Positions 6,869 to 12,855 of a stretch of 12,855 nucleotides of DNA are shown piece after piece (the first letter of the stretch is position 1; each line of letters starts with the position of its first letter). Source of the stretch: Sva-25 sp039714995. Its GTDB lineage: Bacteria > Pseudomonadota > Gammaproteobacteria > Chromatiales > Chromatiaceae. Below the pieces are notes generated by a model. The model saw nothing but the letters and a program-made list of their open reading frames with translations. It did no database searches and had not been told where the DNA came from. Both the position numbers and the translations under genes were made by a program. The stretch is taken from assembly GCA_039714995.1 (NCBI GenBank), contig JBDLII010000053.1, forward strand, positions 1-12,855, in the 5' to 3' direction.

Positions 6869-8310
6869 TGCCGGAACTCCTCTTTCTGTGGACGGACCTT
6901 TTATTGTGGCTGCTGGTGCTGCTGACCCTGGCGTTCATACGCTATGCAAGCCGCCGCAGGCACCTGCGTGAACCCTGGCAGCGTGTTTTCCGCTCCCCCA
7001 TGGCGGTCGGCGCCGCTGTGGTGCTGGCTGCATTCATCACCATCGGCCTGCTCGATTCGATTCACTTTCACAGCGGTGAGGAGTCGGCCAATCCCGGCGA
7101 GGTGCTGAGCCTGTTCGACACCCTGGTCAAACCGCTGCGTGAACAGCAGGAGAAGAGCTACTCGGCGCCTTTTGCCACCACGCTCTATGCCAGGGAGATG
7201 GTGACGCAGCCGGATGGTGGTACAGAGCGCATCTATCCGCGACTGAAGTATGGTGGTGCGCACCTGGAGGATCCTGCGCAGAAGTACAGCGATATCGGTG
7301 CGATCATTGCCATCGGCGCTGCCCAGGCATTGCTGCTGTGGCTGCTGGTTGTCGCTCTGCTGGGTTTCTGGAAGCGCAGCAGGTCTGACGCGCAGCAAAG
7401 CCCCTCACCCCGGCCCTCTCCCGGGGGGAGAGGGGGAATAGTTACTCACTGGCTATCGGTGCTTCGCCGCAGCAATGATGATACCGACAATTTCCCCTGG
7501 CCCGTGCTTGTGTGGACGATGTTGATCCTGTTCATCCTGATTTTCGTCAGCGCCAGGTTATCGCTCGACTACCATATCCTCGGCACCGACAAGGTAGGGG
7601 AGGATGTCTTCTACCAGGCGCTGAAGAGCATCCGTACAGGCCTGGTCCTGGGGACGCTGACAACGCTGGTGATGCTGCCGGCAGCGATTCTGATGGGGGT
7701 CATGGCCGGCTATTTCAGGGGCTGGGTCGATGATGTCATCCAGTATCTCTATACCACGTTGAACTCGATTCCCGGCGTGCTGCTGATTGCCGCAGCGGTG
7801 CTGATGCTGCAGGTCTACATGGACAACAACGCCGCCGATTTCAGCACCACCATCGAGCGGGCGGATATGCGGCTGCTGTTTCTCTGCATCATTCTCGGCG
7901 TCACCAGCTGGACCGGACTGTGCCGCATGCTGCGCGGCGAGGCGTTGAAGATCCGCGAGCTGGATTATGTGCAGGCCTCGCAGGCTTTCGGCGTCAGCAG
8001 CTTTCGCATCATGATGCGACACCTGGTTCCCAACGTGATGCATATCGTGCTGATCACCGTGGTGCTCGATTTCAGCGGCCTGGTGCTGGCCGAGGCCGTG
8101 CTTGCCTACATCAACATCGGCGTCGATCCCAGCACCAACAGCTGGGGCAACATGATCAACAGTGCGCGCCTGGAAATGGCGCGCGAGCCGATCGTGTGGT
8201 GGTCGCTGTCGGCGGCTTTCGCTTTCATGTTCGCGCTGGTGCTGGCGGCCAATCTCTTCTCAGACGTGGTGCGCGACGCCTTCGATCCGCGCCTGCGGGG
8301 CAAGTCATGA
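6868..8310 (+). CDS. ABC importer permease, OppC/DppC/YejE type, enlarged, with in-frame repeat insertion
   Basis: This 480-residue permease is the partner channel subunit. The conserved OppC part is the C-terminal half: IFVSARLSLDYHILGTDKVG (225-244) is the usual lead-in, the EAA loop is at 356-390 (DYVQASQAFGVSSFRIMMRH at its core), and AYINIGVDPSTNSWGNMI is at 413-430. The end DAFDPRLRGKS is typical. Hydrophobic segments lie at about 6-24, 45-64, 146-167, 211-229, 258-284, 300-316, 335-352, 390-415 and 445-466, more than the usual six. The N-terminal part carries an extra helix and a periplasmic segment of about 80 residues (65-145). Residues 178-190 (SPSPRPSPGGRGG) are the translation of a dispersed palindromic repeat lying in a predicted cytoplasmic linker. 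It starts at an ATG overlapping the previous stop by one base, and ends in ATGA with the ATPase gene. I chose this start because upstream sequence in frame lies inside the other permease. Confidence 0.9.
   Translation: MPELLFLWTDLLLWLLVLLTLAFIRYASRRRHLREPWQRVFRSPMAVGAAVVLAAFITIGLLDSIHFHSGEESANPGEVLSLFDTLVKPLREQQEKSYSAPFATTLYAREMVTQPDGGTERIYPRLKYGGAHLEDPAQKYSDIGAIIAIGAAQALLLWLLVVALLGFWKRSRSDAQQSPSPRPSPGGRGGIVTHWLSVLRRSNDDTDNFPWPVLVWTMLILFILIFVSARLSLDYHILGTDKVGEDVFYQALKSIRTGLVLGTLTTLVMLPAAILMGVMAGYFRGWVDDVIQYLYTTLNSIPGVLLIAAAVLMLQVYMDNNAADFSTTIERADMRLLFLCIILGVTSWTGLCRMLRGEALKIRELDYVQASQAFGVSSFRIMMRHLVPNVMHIVLITVVLDFSGLVLAEAVLAYINIGVDPSTNSWGNMINSARLEMAREPIVWWSLSAAFAFMFALVLAANLFSDVVRDAFDPRLRGKS
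7400..7437. repeat. Dispersed palindromic repeat embedded in frame in the OppC-like permease
   Basis: CCCTCTCCC (7414-7422) and GGGAGAGGG (7426-7434) form a perfect 9-bp stem around GGG, preceded by CCCCTCACCCCGG. The block matches a familiar proteobacterial intergenic repeat whose translations read SPRPSPGGRG or PHPGPLPGGEGE (recall, not a search). Here it is read as the first of these, inside the gene, without breaking the frame. Confidence 0.8.
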
Positions 8311-10295
8311 ACCCTGTATTACAAATCAACAATCTCACCACTGCGATCGGCAGCGGCAGTGACAGGGTCATACCGGTCAGCGACGTTTCGCTGCAGATCA
8401 TGCCGGGAGAGACCTTCGCGCTGCTGGGGGAATCCGGCTGCGGCAAGTCGATGACGGCGTTGTCGATCATGCGCCTGCTGCCGCCGTCCGGGGATATCAC
8501 AGCTGGCGACATCCTCCTGGAGCAGAGCCATCTGCTGGACCTCTCCGAGCGCGCCATGCGGGCTGAGCGCGGCGGGCGTGTCGGCATGATTTTCCAGGAG
8601 CCGATGACCTCGCTGAACCCGGTGATGAGCATCGGCCGGCAGATCGGCGAAGCAGTCAAGCTGCATGATGCCGGCAACAGCGGACGCGTCAGGGCGCGTG
8701 TCGAGGAGCTGCTGACCGAAGTCGGCATACCGGATCCTGCAAGGCGCATCGATGAGTATCCGCATCAACTCTCGGGCGGCATGAAGCAGCGCATCATGAT
8801 CGCCATGGCCCTGGCCGGAAAACCGCAGCTGCTGATCGCCGACGAACCGACGACGGCGCTGGATGTCACCATCCAGGCGCAGGTGCTGCAGCTGATGAAA
8901 ACACTGCAGCAGCAGACCGGCATGGCGATTCTGCTGATTACGCACGATCTGGGCGTCGTCGCTGAGGTGGCGGACCGCGTCGGCATCATGTATGCCGGCG
9001 AGATCGTCGAGACGGCGGAGGTCTCCGGGTTTTTTGAACAACCCGGGCACCCCTACAGTCAGCGGCTCTTCGATGCCTTGCCGACGCCGCAGAAGCGCAA
9101 CCGGCCGCTGCAGGCCATCGAGGGCCAGGTGCCCTCGCTGAGCACACAGTTTGGCGGCTGCCGTTTTGTCGAGCGCTGCCCCTTTGCAGAAGCGCTCTGT
9201 CATCACGAGACCCCGCCATGGCAAGGTGAGCCGGAGAATAGATTTCGCTGTCATTTCGAGACTCCGGGCAGTGATGCCGCTGTCACATCAGGTTCCGGCA
9301 TGCCGATCGAGTCCGGGCAAAACGATGCAGCGCAGAAGCTGCTCGAGGTGACGGATCTCAAGGTGTGGTTCCCCATCAGGAGGGGCATCCTGCGGCACAC
9401 GGTTGGTCATGTGCGGGCTGTCGATGGCGTCGATCTCAAATTGTCGAAGGGCAAGACGCTGGCGCTGGTCGGCGAGTCTGGCTGCGGCAAGACCACGGCT
9501 GGCAAAGGAATTTTGCAATTGATTCGCCCCACTGCGGGAAGTGTGGAGTTCAATGGCGAAGAGCTGACCAGGCTCAAGGGCGGAGCGCTGCGCCGCCAAC
9601 GCGCCGATATTCAGCTGATCTTTCAGGATCCCGCAGCGAGCATGAATCCACGCATGACCGTGGAGGATATCGTTGCAGAGGGGCTGGTTGTGCAGGGCAA
9701 CGGCATCGGCAGGGAGCAGCGTCAGCAGCGCATCGAGGAGATTTTGCACCAGGTTGGCCTGCCAAGGGAGGCTGTCGGCCGCTATCCCCATGAATTCTCC
9801 GGGGGACAGCGGCAGCGTATCGCCATCGCGCGGGCATTGATCCTGGAGCCGCAGCTGATTATCTGTGATGAGCCGACCAGCGCCCTGGATGTTTCGGTGC
9901 AGGCGCAGATCCTCAATCTGCTCAAGGAGCTGCAGCAGCAGCGCCACATCTCCTATCTCTTCATTACCCACAACCTGGCGGTCGTCTCCTACCTGGCGGA
10001 CGAGGTGGCAGTGATGTACCTCGGGCGCATCGTGGAGCAGGGGAGTGTCGAGCAGATCCTTGCCGATCCGAAGCATCCCTATACAGAGGCCCTGTTGTCG
10101 GCGGTGCCGGTCCCGGATCCGGATTCCAAGCGCGAGGTCATCCGCCTGCAGGGCGATATGCCGTCTCCGGCCAATCCGCCTTCAGGGTGCTATTTTCACC
10201 CGCGCTGTCCGCAGGCGATGGAGGAGTGTCGTCTGCAGTACCCTGAAAATCGAGAGATGGACGATGGCCGCCGACTGAGCTGCCACCTCTTTTGA
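8307..10295 (+). CDS. ABC importer ATPase with two nucleotide-binding domains fused (YejF/GsiA type)
   Basis: This 662-residue cytoplasmic protein joins the OppD-like and OppF-like ATPases that power the importer. The first domain has Walker A GESGCGKS (41-48), Q97, signature LSGGMKQR (155-162), Walker B LLIADE (175-180) and H213. The second has GESGCGKT (389-396), Q440, FSGGQRQR (497-504), LIICDE (517-522) and H555. Both sites look fully catalytic. Each domain ends in the oligopeptide-ABC C-terminal extension (HPY motifs at 248-250 and 590-592) and carries four cysteines: C285, C291, C298, C315 and C628, C634, C641, C659. Such clusters have been reported to hold a [4Fe-4S] centre in some Dpp/Opp ATPases. 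The linker (about 318-345) is polar and low in complexity. It is longer than E. coli YejF (529). The ATG overlaps the permease stop (ATGA). It is the last gene of the operon; a REP doublet and a terminator follow. Confidence 0.94.
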   Translation: MNPVLQINNLTTAIGSGSDRVIPVSDVSLQIMPGETFALLGESGCGKSMTALSIMRLLPPSGDITAGDILLEQSHLLDLSERAMRAERGGRVGMIFQEPMTSLNPVMSIGRQIGEAVKLHDAGNSGRVRARVEELLTEVGIPDPARRIDEYPHQLSGGMKQRIMIAMALAGKPQLLIADEPTTALDVTIQAQVLQLMKTLQQQTGMAILLITHDLGVVAEVADRVGIMYAGEIVETAEVSGFFEQPGHPYSQRLFDALPTPQKRNRPLQAIEGQVPSLSTQFGGCRFVERCPFAEALCHHETPPWQGEPENRFRCHFETPGSDAAVTSGSGMPIESGQNDAAQKLLEVTDLKVWFPIRRGILRHTVGHVRAVDGVDLKLSKGKTLALVGESGCGKTTAGKGILQLIRPTAGSVEFNGEELTRLKGGALRRQRADIQLIFQDPAASMNPRMTVEDIVAEGLVVQGNGIGREQRQQRIEEILHQVGLPREAVGRYPHEFSGGQRQRIAIARALILEPQLIICDEPTSALDVSVQAQILNLLKELQQQRHISYLFITHNLAVVSYLADEVAVMYLGRIVEQGSVEQILADPKHPYTEALLSAVPVPDPDSKREVIRLQGDMPSPANPPSGCYFHPRCPQAMEECRLQYPENREMDDGRRLSCHLF

Positions 10296-10305
10296 GCAGT
10301 GCTGT

Positions 10306-10372
10306 TCGCGCTCAGAAGACCGATCCCGCATACGAAAGCGGAATCCTTGTAGGAGCGGTCTTCTGACCGCGA
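10306..10372. repeat. Second REP doublet, one arm decayed
   Basis: The right unit (10348-10372) has the head TGTAGGA and the intact palindrome GCGGTC-TTCT-GACCGC. The left unit (10306-10330) is the inverted copy with about four changes, including GCGCTC for GCGGTC and CCGCA for CTACA. It is the same family as 2697-2762. It begins 11 bases past the stop of the ATPase gene, so it is transcribed with the operon and could protect the mRNA 3' end. Confidence 0.82.
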
Positions 10373-10381
10373 AATGGCGCA

Positions 10382-10417
10382 AAAAAACCTCCGCAGTCTG
10401 ACGACTGTGGAGGTTTT
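10382..10417. terminator. Strong bidirectional intrinsic terminator
   Basis: AACCTCCGCAGTC (10386-10398) and GACTGTGGAGGTT (10403-10415) form a 13-bp stem with one G-T type mismatch and a TGAC loop. The stem is preceded by a run of seven A and followed by TTTT counting the stem end, so it has a U-run on transcripts of both strands (longer on the minus strand). It would end the importer operon from the left and the SYLF gene from the right, which converge here. Confidence 0.88.
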
Positions 10418-10476
10418 CATGTTACGGCAGCAGAGATCCAGGCCGGAGACCCGAATGCCTGCGATGCGCAGACTGC

Positions 10477-11049
10477 TTACTTCTGTTCCAGTCTCTTGAA
10501 GCGGCCGCCCTTGAACGAGGCATCATACATAAGTCCCTTTTCACCAAAGATGAAGGAGACGATAGGACCCCTGATGTTGTTGGTGTCTAGCTTTCCGCTG
10601 ACCCCTTTCTTGGCAACTGCAACGCTTGCATCTGCGCCAACTTCCCACTCACGCTTGTTGGAACGGAATTTTCCAAGTGCGGCTTCATCGTTGAAGACCA
10701 TGACCATGGAGTAGGAGGAGATGCCGGCCAGAAAGCCGGACTTGCCAGCGGTGTATTTATAATAGTCGACGGTTTCCCCGCCGACTTCCAGTGCGCATTT
10801 ACCGCCTTCTACGCCAATGCCTAATCCGGCCTTGGTGATTTTCGGGCAGGTCAGAACGCCTTTGGCGCTCTCCAGAATCGCAGTGGCGCCAGGTTGATCC
10901 TTGTTGAAGGTATCCTGCGTGGCCTTGGCGTCGGCGTTCAGCTCGCTGGCTTTATCGGCGTCAATCTTGCCAAGTGCATGAACCTGGCTGGTGACAGACA
11001 GGCCAAGTACTGCGATGGCGGCGATAAAGGTCTTGTTCATCATTTTCAT
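10477..11049 (-). CDS. Secreted SYLF-domain (Ysc84-related) lipid-binding protein
   Basis: The 190-residue product begins MKMMNKTFIAAIAVLGLSVTSQVHA, a Sec signal peptide with likely cleavage after VHA (25), so it is periplasmic or outer-membrane associated. The mature part follows the SYLF/Ysc84 domain: AKGVLTCPKITKAGLGIGVE, GKCALEVGGETVDYYKYTAG, SGFLAGISSYSMVMVFNDEA, LGKFRSNKREWEVGADASVA and FIFGEKGLMYDASFKGGRFK. In eukaryotes this domain binds phosphoinositides and actin; bacterial members are poorly characterised envelope proteins. Two cysteines (in LTCPK and GKCAL) lie close in sequence and could form a disulfide. The frame is open upstream to 11178, but that stretch gives no signal peptide. 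The ATG at 11049 is chosen because it opens the signal peptide and has GAGA eight bases upstream. ATGs at 11043 and 11040 are close alternatives. It converges on the importer operon at a shared terminator. Confidence 0.9.
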   Translation of the reverse strand: MKMMNKTFIAAIAVLGLSVTSQVHALGKIDADKASELNADAKATQDTFNKDQPGATAILESAKGVLTCPKITKAGLGIGVEGGKCALEVGGETVDYYKYTAGKSGFLAGISSYSMVMVFNDEAALGKFRSNKREWEVGADASVAVAKKGVSGKLDTNNIRGPIVSFIFGEKGLMYDASFKGGRFKRLEQK

Positions 11050-11135
11050 TTGTTGATTCTCATGTTGGTTATGATTCTGGCACAGGGTGATTGCAGTATT
11101 GCCACAATCTCCGGATGCTGTGCCTGTTGAAGAGC

Positions 11136-11161
11136 GTTTCATACACAAGCGTCTATGAAAC
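11136..11161. promoter_or_regulatory. Operator-like dyad at the SYLF gene transcription start
   Basis: GTTTCATA (11136-11143) and TATGAAAC (11154-11161) are a perfect 8-bp inverted repeat with a 10-base spacer. It begins directly downstream of the predicted -10 box at 11169-11174, so it covers the expected start of transcription, a usual position for a repressor site. The regulator is not known. It might instead act as an RNA hairpin in the leader. Confidence 0.45.
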
Positions 11162-11168
11162 TGGCGCG

Positions 11169-11177
11169 ATAATAGCA
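11169..11177 (-). promoter_or_regulatory. Candidate extended -10 promoter for the SYLF gene
   Basis: On the minus strand this reads TGCTATTAT: TATTAT matches the -10 consensus at five of six bases and carries the TGn extension. The -35 position is poor. Transcription would start near 11162 and give a leader of about 113 bases. The rest of the gap from 11178 to 11314 holds no gene or clear terminator that I can see. Confidence 0.42.
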
Positions 11178-11314
11178 TATCTATCGGGAGAGGCTATAGC
11201 TCGCAGGCTATCTTCCCATGGCGCCATCAGTCTCTGTTATGAGGTTACATGAGGTGTGACAGACTGCAGGGACTGGTCAGTTGCTAGCAGTGCAGTACAG
11301 AAAAGAGGGGCATG

Positions 11315-11563
11315 CTACTCCTTGAAGGAGAAGCCGCAGACATCGTCGACCGCTTTCAGTTGCGCCTGCGTCCTGGGAAACTTTCTGCAATTCAGGGGCC
11401 TGAAGTGATAAGCCCCACAATAGTTCTCGCCATCTTCCGTCGTTTTCAGGAAGCCGCATCTGAATGGGAGCTTGCAGCACTCTCCGCATTGGTTGCAGCT
11501 GCCGACGCGGCCCTTGTCGACAGGCAGTACAGATGTGAGTGTGCGGGCAAGTTTATGAATCAT
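11315..11563 (-). CDS. Small YkgJ-family cysteine-cluster protein
   Basis: The 82-residue product has the YkgJ-type metal-binding pattern CNQCGECC (23-30), followed by C36, C49, RPLNCRKFP (56-64, C59) and C76, eight cysteines in all. The family (often annotated as zinc- or iron-chelating) is widespread, but its cellular role is unclear; a metal or Fe-S centre is likely. There is no signal peptide, so it should be cytoplasmic. It is at the short end for the family, with little besides the cysteine core. The ATG at 11563 is chosen because GAGAG lies a few bases upstream; a TTG six codons earlier is possible. It is apparently monocistronic and diverges from the small gene at 11757. No intrinsic terminator is visible after it. 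Confidence 0.87.
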   Translation of the reverse strand: MIHKLARTLTSVLPVDKGRVGSCNQCGECCKLPFRCGFLKTTEDGENYCGAYHFRPLNCRKFPRTQAQLKAVDDVCGFSFKE

Positions 11564-11621
11564 GGTTTCTCTCTGGTGCAAATATGGTGTTTGAAGGTCT
11601 CACTCTCTTTTTATTAATTGA

Positions 11622-11718
11622 ATTATGCTACATTTTTCATGTCGTTGAAATCATTTTACGCAATTTCTCACAATAACCCCGGTATTGGTCGGGTGTATGC
11701 AGGATCATGTGCTAGACT
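11622..11718. promoter_or_regulatory. AT-rich divergent promoter region (tentative)
   Basis: The 193 bases between the YkgJ-type gene and the 68-residue gene are locally AT-rich. For the minus strand, CATAAT (from 11627 to 11622) is a possible -10 box with a weak -35. For the plus strand, TGCTAGACT (11710-11718) is a possible extended -10, or TTGAAA (11645-11650) with CACAAT 18 bases later is a possible -35/-10 pair. None is strong enough to choose between. Confidence 0.28.
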
Positions 11719-11756
11719 AAAAACATCATAAATCCAGAGCAGAAGAGGTGGTCATC

Positions 11757-11963
11757 ATGGCGCATATCAAATTAGCCCCAAATGTCGAATTTAACATGGA
11801 AATCGATCTCGAAGGAGTAACAGAGGTTACGCGGGATTATGACGTGCAGCAGCACAAGGCAGAGGTCTACGCCGAGTTTGAAAAGCGACTGGCTTCCGTC
11901 TTTCCGGAAGGCTTCAAGATCGACACATTTGAGTTTGGGCTCGACAGCAGTAAGCATTCATAA
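11757..11963 (+). CDS. Small acidic hypothetical protein upstream of ald
   Basis: I do not recognise this 68-residue protein. It begins MAHIKLAPNVEFNMEIDLEG, has 14 acidic and 7 basic residues, no cysteine, no signal peptide and no membrane helix. The pattern suggests a small alpha/beta fold: a strand near 10-19, a helix near 34-48 (KAEVYAEFEKRLASV) and a strand near 54-60. A strong ribosome-binding site, GAGGTG (11745-11750), ends six bases before the ATG at 11757, which decides the start over a GTG at 11748. Its stop lies eight bases before the ald start, and ald has no visible ribosome-binding site of its own, so the two are probably co-transcribed and translationally coupled. This suggests a role near alanine dehydrogenase, but that is inference only. 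Confidence 0.72.
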   Translation: MAHIKLAPNVEFNMEIDLEGVTEVTRDYDVQQHKAEVYAEFEKRLASVFPEGFKIDTFEFGLDSSKHS

Positions 11964-11971
11964 CGCTTTCG

Positions 11972-12855
11972 ATGCGAATAGGTATTCCCGCCGAGATCAA
12001 GCCGCTTGAAAAGCGAGTCGGATTGATTCCCCAGGCGTGCGCAGACTTTGTGCGTGAGGGTCATGAAGTTTTTCTGCAGCGGGGCGCCGGGGAAGCCAGC
12101 GGCTACCCGGACGAGGCCTACGCCGGTTATGGTGTAACGCTGTTACCAGATGCCGCGTCACTGTACGAGCGGGCGCAGCTGATTGTCAAGGTGAAAGAGC
12201 CCTGGGCGGATGAGCCGGAGATGCTGCGCCGGGATCAGCTGCTGTTCTGTTTTCTGCACCTGGCGGCGAACCCGCTGCTGACCAACCAGCTGCTTGAGTG
12301 CGGCGTGACCGCCATCGCCTTCGAGACGGTTGCCGATCGCGGTAGGCTGCCGATACTGGCTCCAATGAGTGATATTGCCGGCCGCCTCGCCGTGCAGATC
12401 GGCGCCGGTTTGCTGCACAGCTCCGCGAGAGGGAAGGGCCTCTTGCTGGGCGGCCTGCCGGCTGCTGAAAGAGGGAGCGTTGTGATCCTCGGCGCCGGTC
12501 AGGCCGGCGGCAATGCGGCGCGCATGGCGGCTGCCTTCGGTGCACAGGTGACGGTGTTCGAACGCAGACGTGAACGCATGCTGCAGATGCGGGCTATCGG
12601 CGACAATGTCACCGCCCTCTATCCTTTCGATGCGAGCATCTCCGAGGCGCTGACTGATGCCGACCTGCTGATTGGCGCGGTGCTGGTTCCCGGCGCCAGG
12701 GCGCCGAAGCTGGTGTCACGCCGGCAGGTGGCCTCGATGGAGTCCGGCAGCGTCATCGTGGATATCTCGGTGGACCAGGGCGGCTGCATCGAAACCACGC
12801 GGCCCACCACCTACGAGGAGCCGACATTCCAGCTTGACGGCGTGACGCACTTCGG
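11972..12855 (+). CDS. ald: Alanine dehydrogenase (partial, 3' end beyond the window)
   Basis: Alanine dehydrogenase converts L-alanine, NAD+ and water to pyruvate, NADH and ammonium, and the reverse, in the cytoplasm. The visible 294 residues follow the family from its start, MRIGIPAEIKPLEKRVGLIP. The substrate-site residues R15, K75 (KVKEP) and H96 (FLHLAAN) are in place, and D268 (VDQGG) matches the catalytic aspartate. The NAD-binding glycines are at GAGQAGG (174-180). Signature stretches LAPMSDIAGRLAVQIGAG (129-146) and IGAVLVPGARAPKLV (234-248) tell it from the related transhydrogenase alpha subunit PntA. Family members have about 360-370 residues, so some 70 are missing beyond the window edge. 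The frame is unbroken. The start codon lacks a ribosome-binding site and depends, apparently, on coupling to the small gene eight bases upstream. Confidence 0.93.
   Translation, partial: MRIGIPAEIKPLEKRVGLIPQACADFVREGHEVFLQRGAGEASGYPDEAYAGYGVTLLPDAASLYERAQLIVKVKEPWADEPEMLRRDQLLFCFLHLAANPLLTNQLLECGVTAIAFETVADRGRLPILAPMSDIAGRLAVQIGAGLLHSSARGKGLLLGGLPAAERGSVVILGAGQAGGNAARMAAAFGAQVTVFERRRERMLQMRAIGDNVTALYPFDASISEALTDADLLIGAVLVPGARAPKLVSRRQVASMESGSVIVDISVDQGGCIETTRPTTYEEPTFQLDGVTHF

Noticed and set aside
7920..8306. Upstream extension of the ATPase frame into the permease gene
   Set aside because: The conserved start MNPVLQINNL at 8307 overlaps the permease stop in the usual ATGA manner; the upstream residues are an out-of-frame reading of the permease.
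11079..11124. GGCACAG/CTGTGCC inverted repeat with an inner GATTG/CAATC in the SYLF leader
   Set aside because: The stem is interrupted and asymmetric, and 5-7 bp matches at this distance are common by chance. I could not support a riboswitch or other known leader structure.
11050..11178. N-terminal extension of the SYLF gene (frame open to 11178)
   Set aside because: The added residues do not form a signal peptide and would bury the clear one that begins at 11049. The stretch also holds the operator-like dyad.
1..12855. tRNA, rRNA, CRISPR arrays, transposases, toxin-antitoxin or phage-defence genes
   Set aside because: I looked for them and saw none. The palindromes are not regularly spaced direct repeats, and none of the small genes forms a recognisable toxin-antitoxin pair.

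Overview
The window looks like a piece of a gammaproteobacterial chromosome. The base composition is GC-rich by eye. YciB, the YciV-type PHP protein, FabI and alanine dehydrogenase all read as gammaproteobacterial versions, and the intergenic space is full of REP-like palindromes of the kind common in Pseudomonas and in sulfur-oxidising Chromatiales-like bacteria. A genus cannot be named from the sequence alone. I see no rRNA, tRNA, CRISPR array, transposase, phage gene or recognisable defence system. The content is housekeeping and transport genes plus a few uncharacterised small genes.

Layout. 1-1017: yciB (minus, inner-membrane protein), its likely promoter and three repeat or palindrome elements. 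1018-2681: an unrecognised alpha-helical protein (minus), diverging from a PHP-domain nuclease/phosphatase of the YciV/RNase AM type (plus). 2697-2762: a REP doublet between the convergent PHP and fabI genes. 2777-3553: fabI (minus), the last reductase of the fatty-acid elongation cycle. 3699-10295: a tightly overlapping four-gene ABC importer operon (plus). It runs substrate-binding lipoprotein, OppB-like permease, OppC-like permease, and one polypeptide holding both ATPases. This order matches the YejABEF type of peptide importer. Consecutive genes overlap by 1 to 4 bases, so translation is probably coupled throughout.

10306-10417: a second, partly decayed REP doublet and a strong bidirectional terminator close the operon and face the next gene. 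10477-11049: a secreted SYLF/Ysc84-domain protein (minus) with an extended -10 promoter and an operator-like dyad at its predicted transcription start. 11315-11563: a small YkgJ-type cysteine-cluster protein (minus). 11757-11963: an unrecognised acidic 68-residue protein (plus), eight bases upstream of alanine dehydrogenase (plus, from 11972), which runs off the window.

The most unusual signal is in the repeats, not in a new gene system. At least five structurally different dispersed palindromes lie in under 13 kb, and two of them are translated. One supplies the N-terminal region of the substrate-binding protein, because no standard start codon lies between it and the lipobox. The other is carried in frame in a cytoplasmic linker of the OppC-like permease. 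Other points of interest are the predicted double membrane anchoring of the binding protein, two four-cysteine (possible Fe-S) motifs in the fused ATPase, and the small gene linked to ald.
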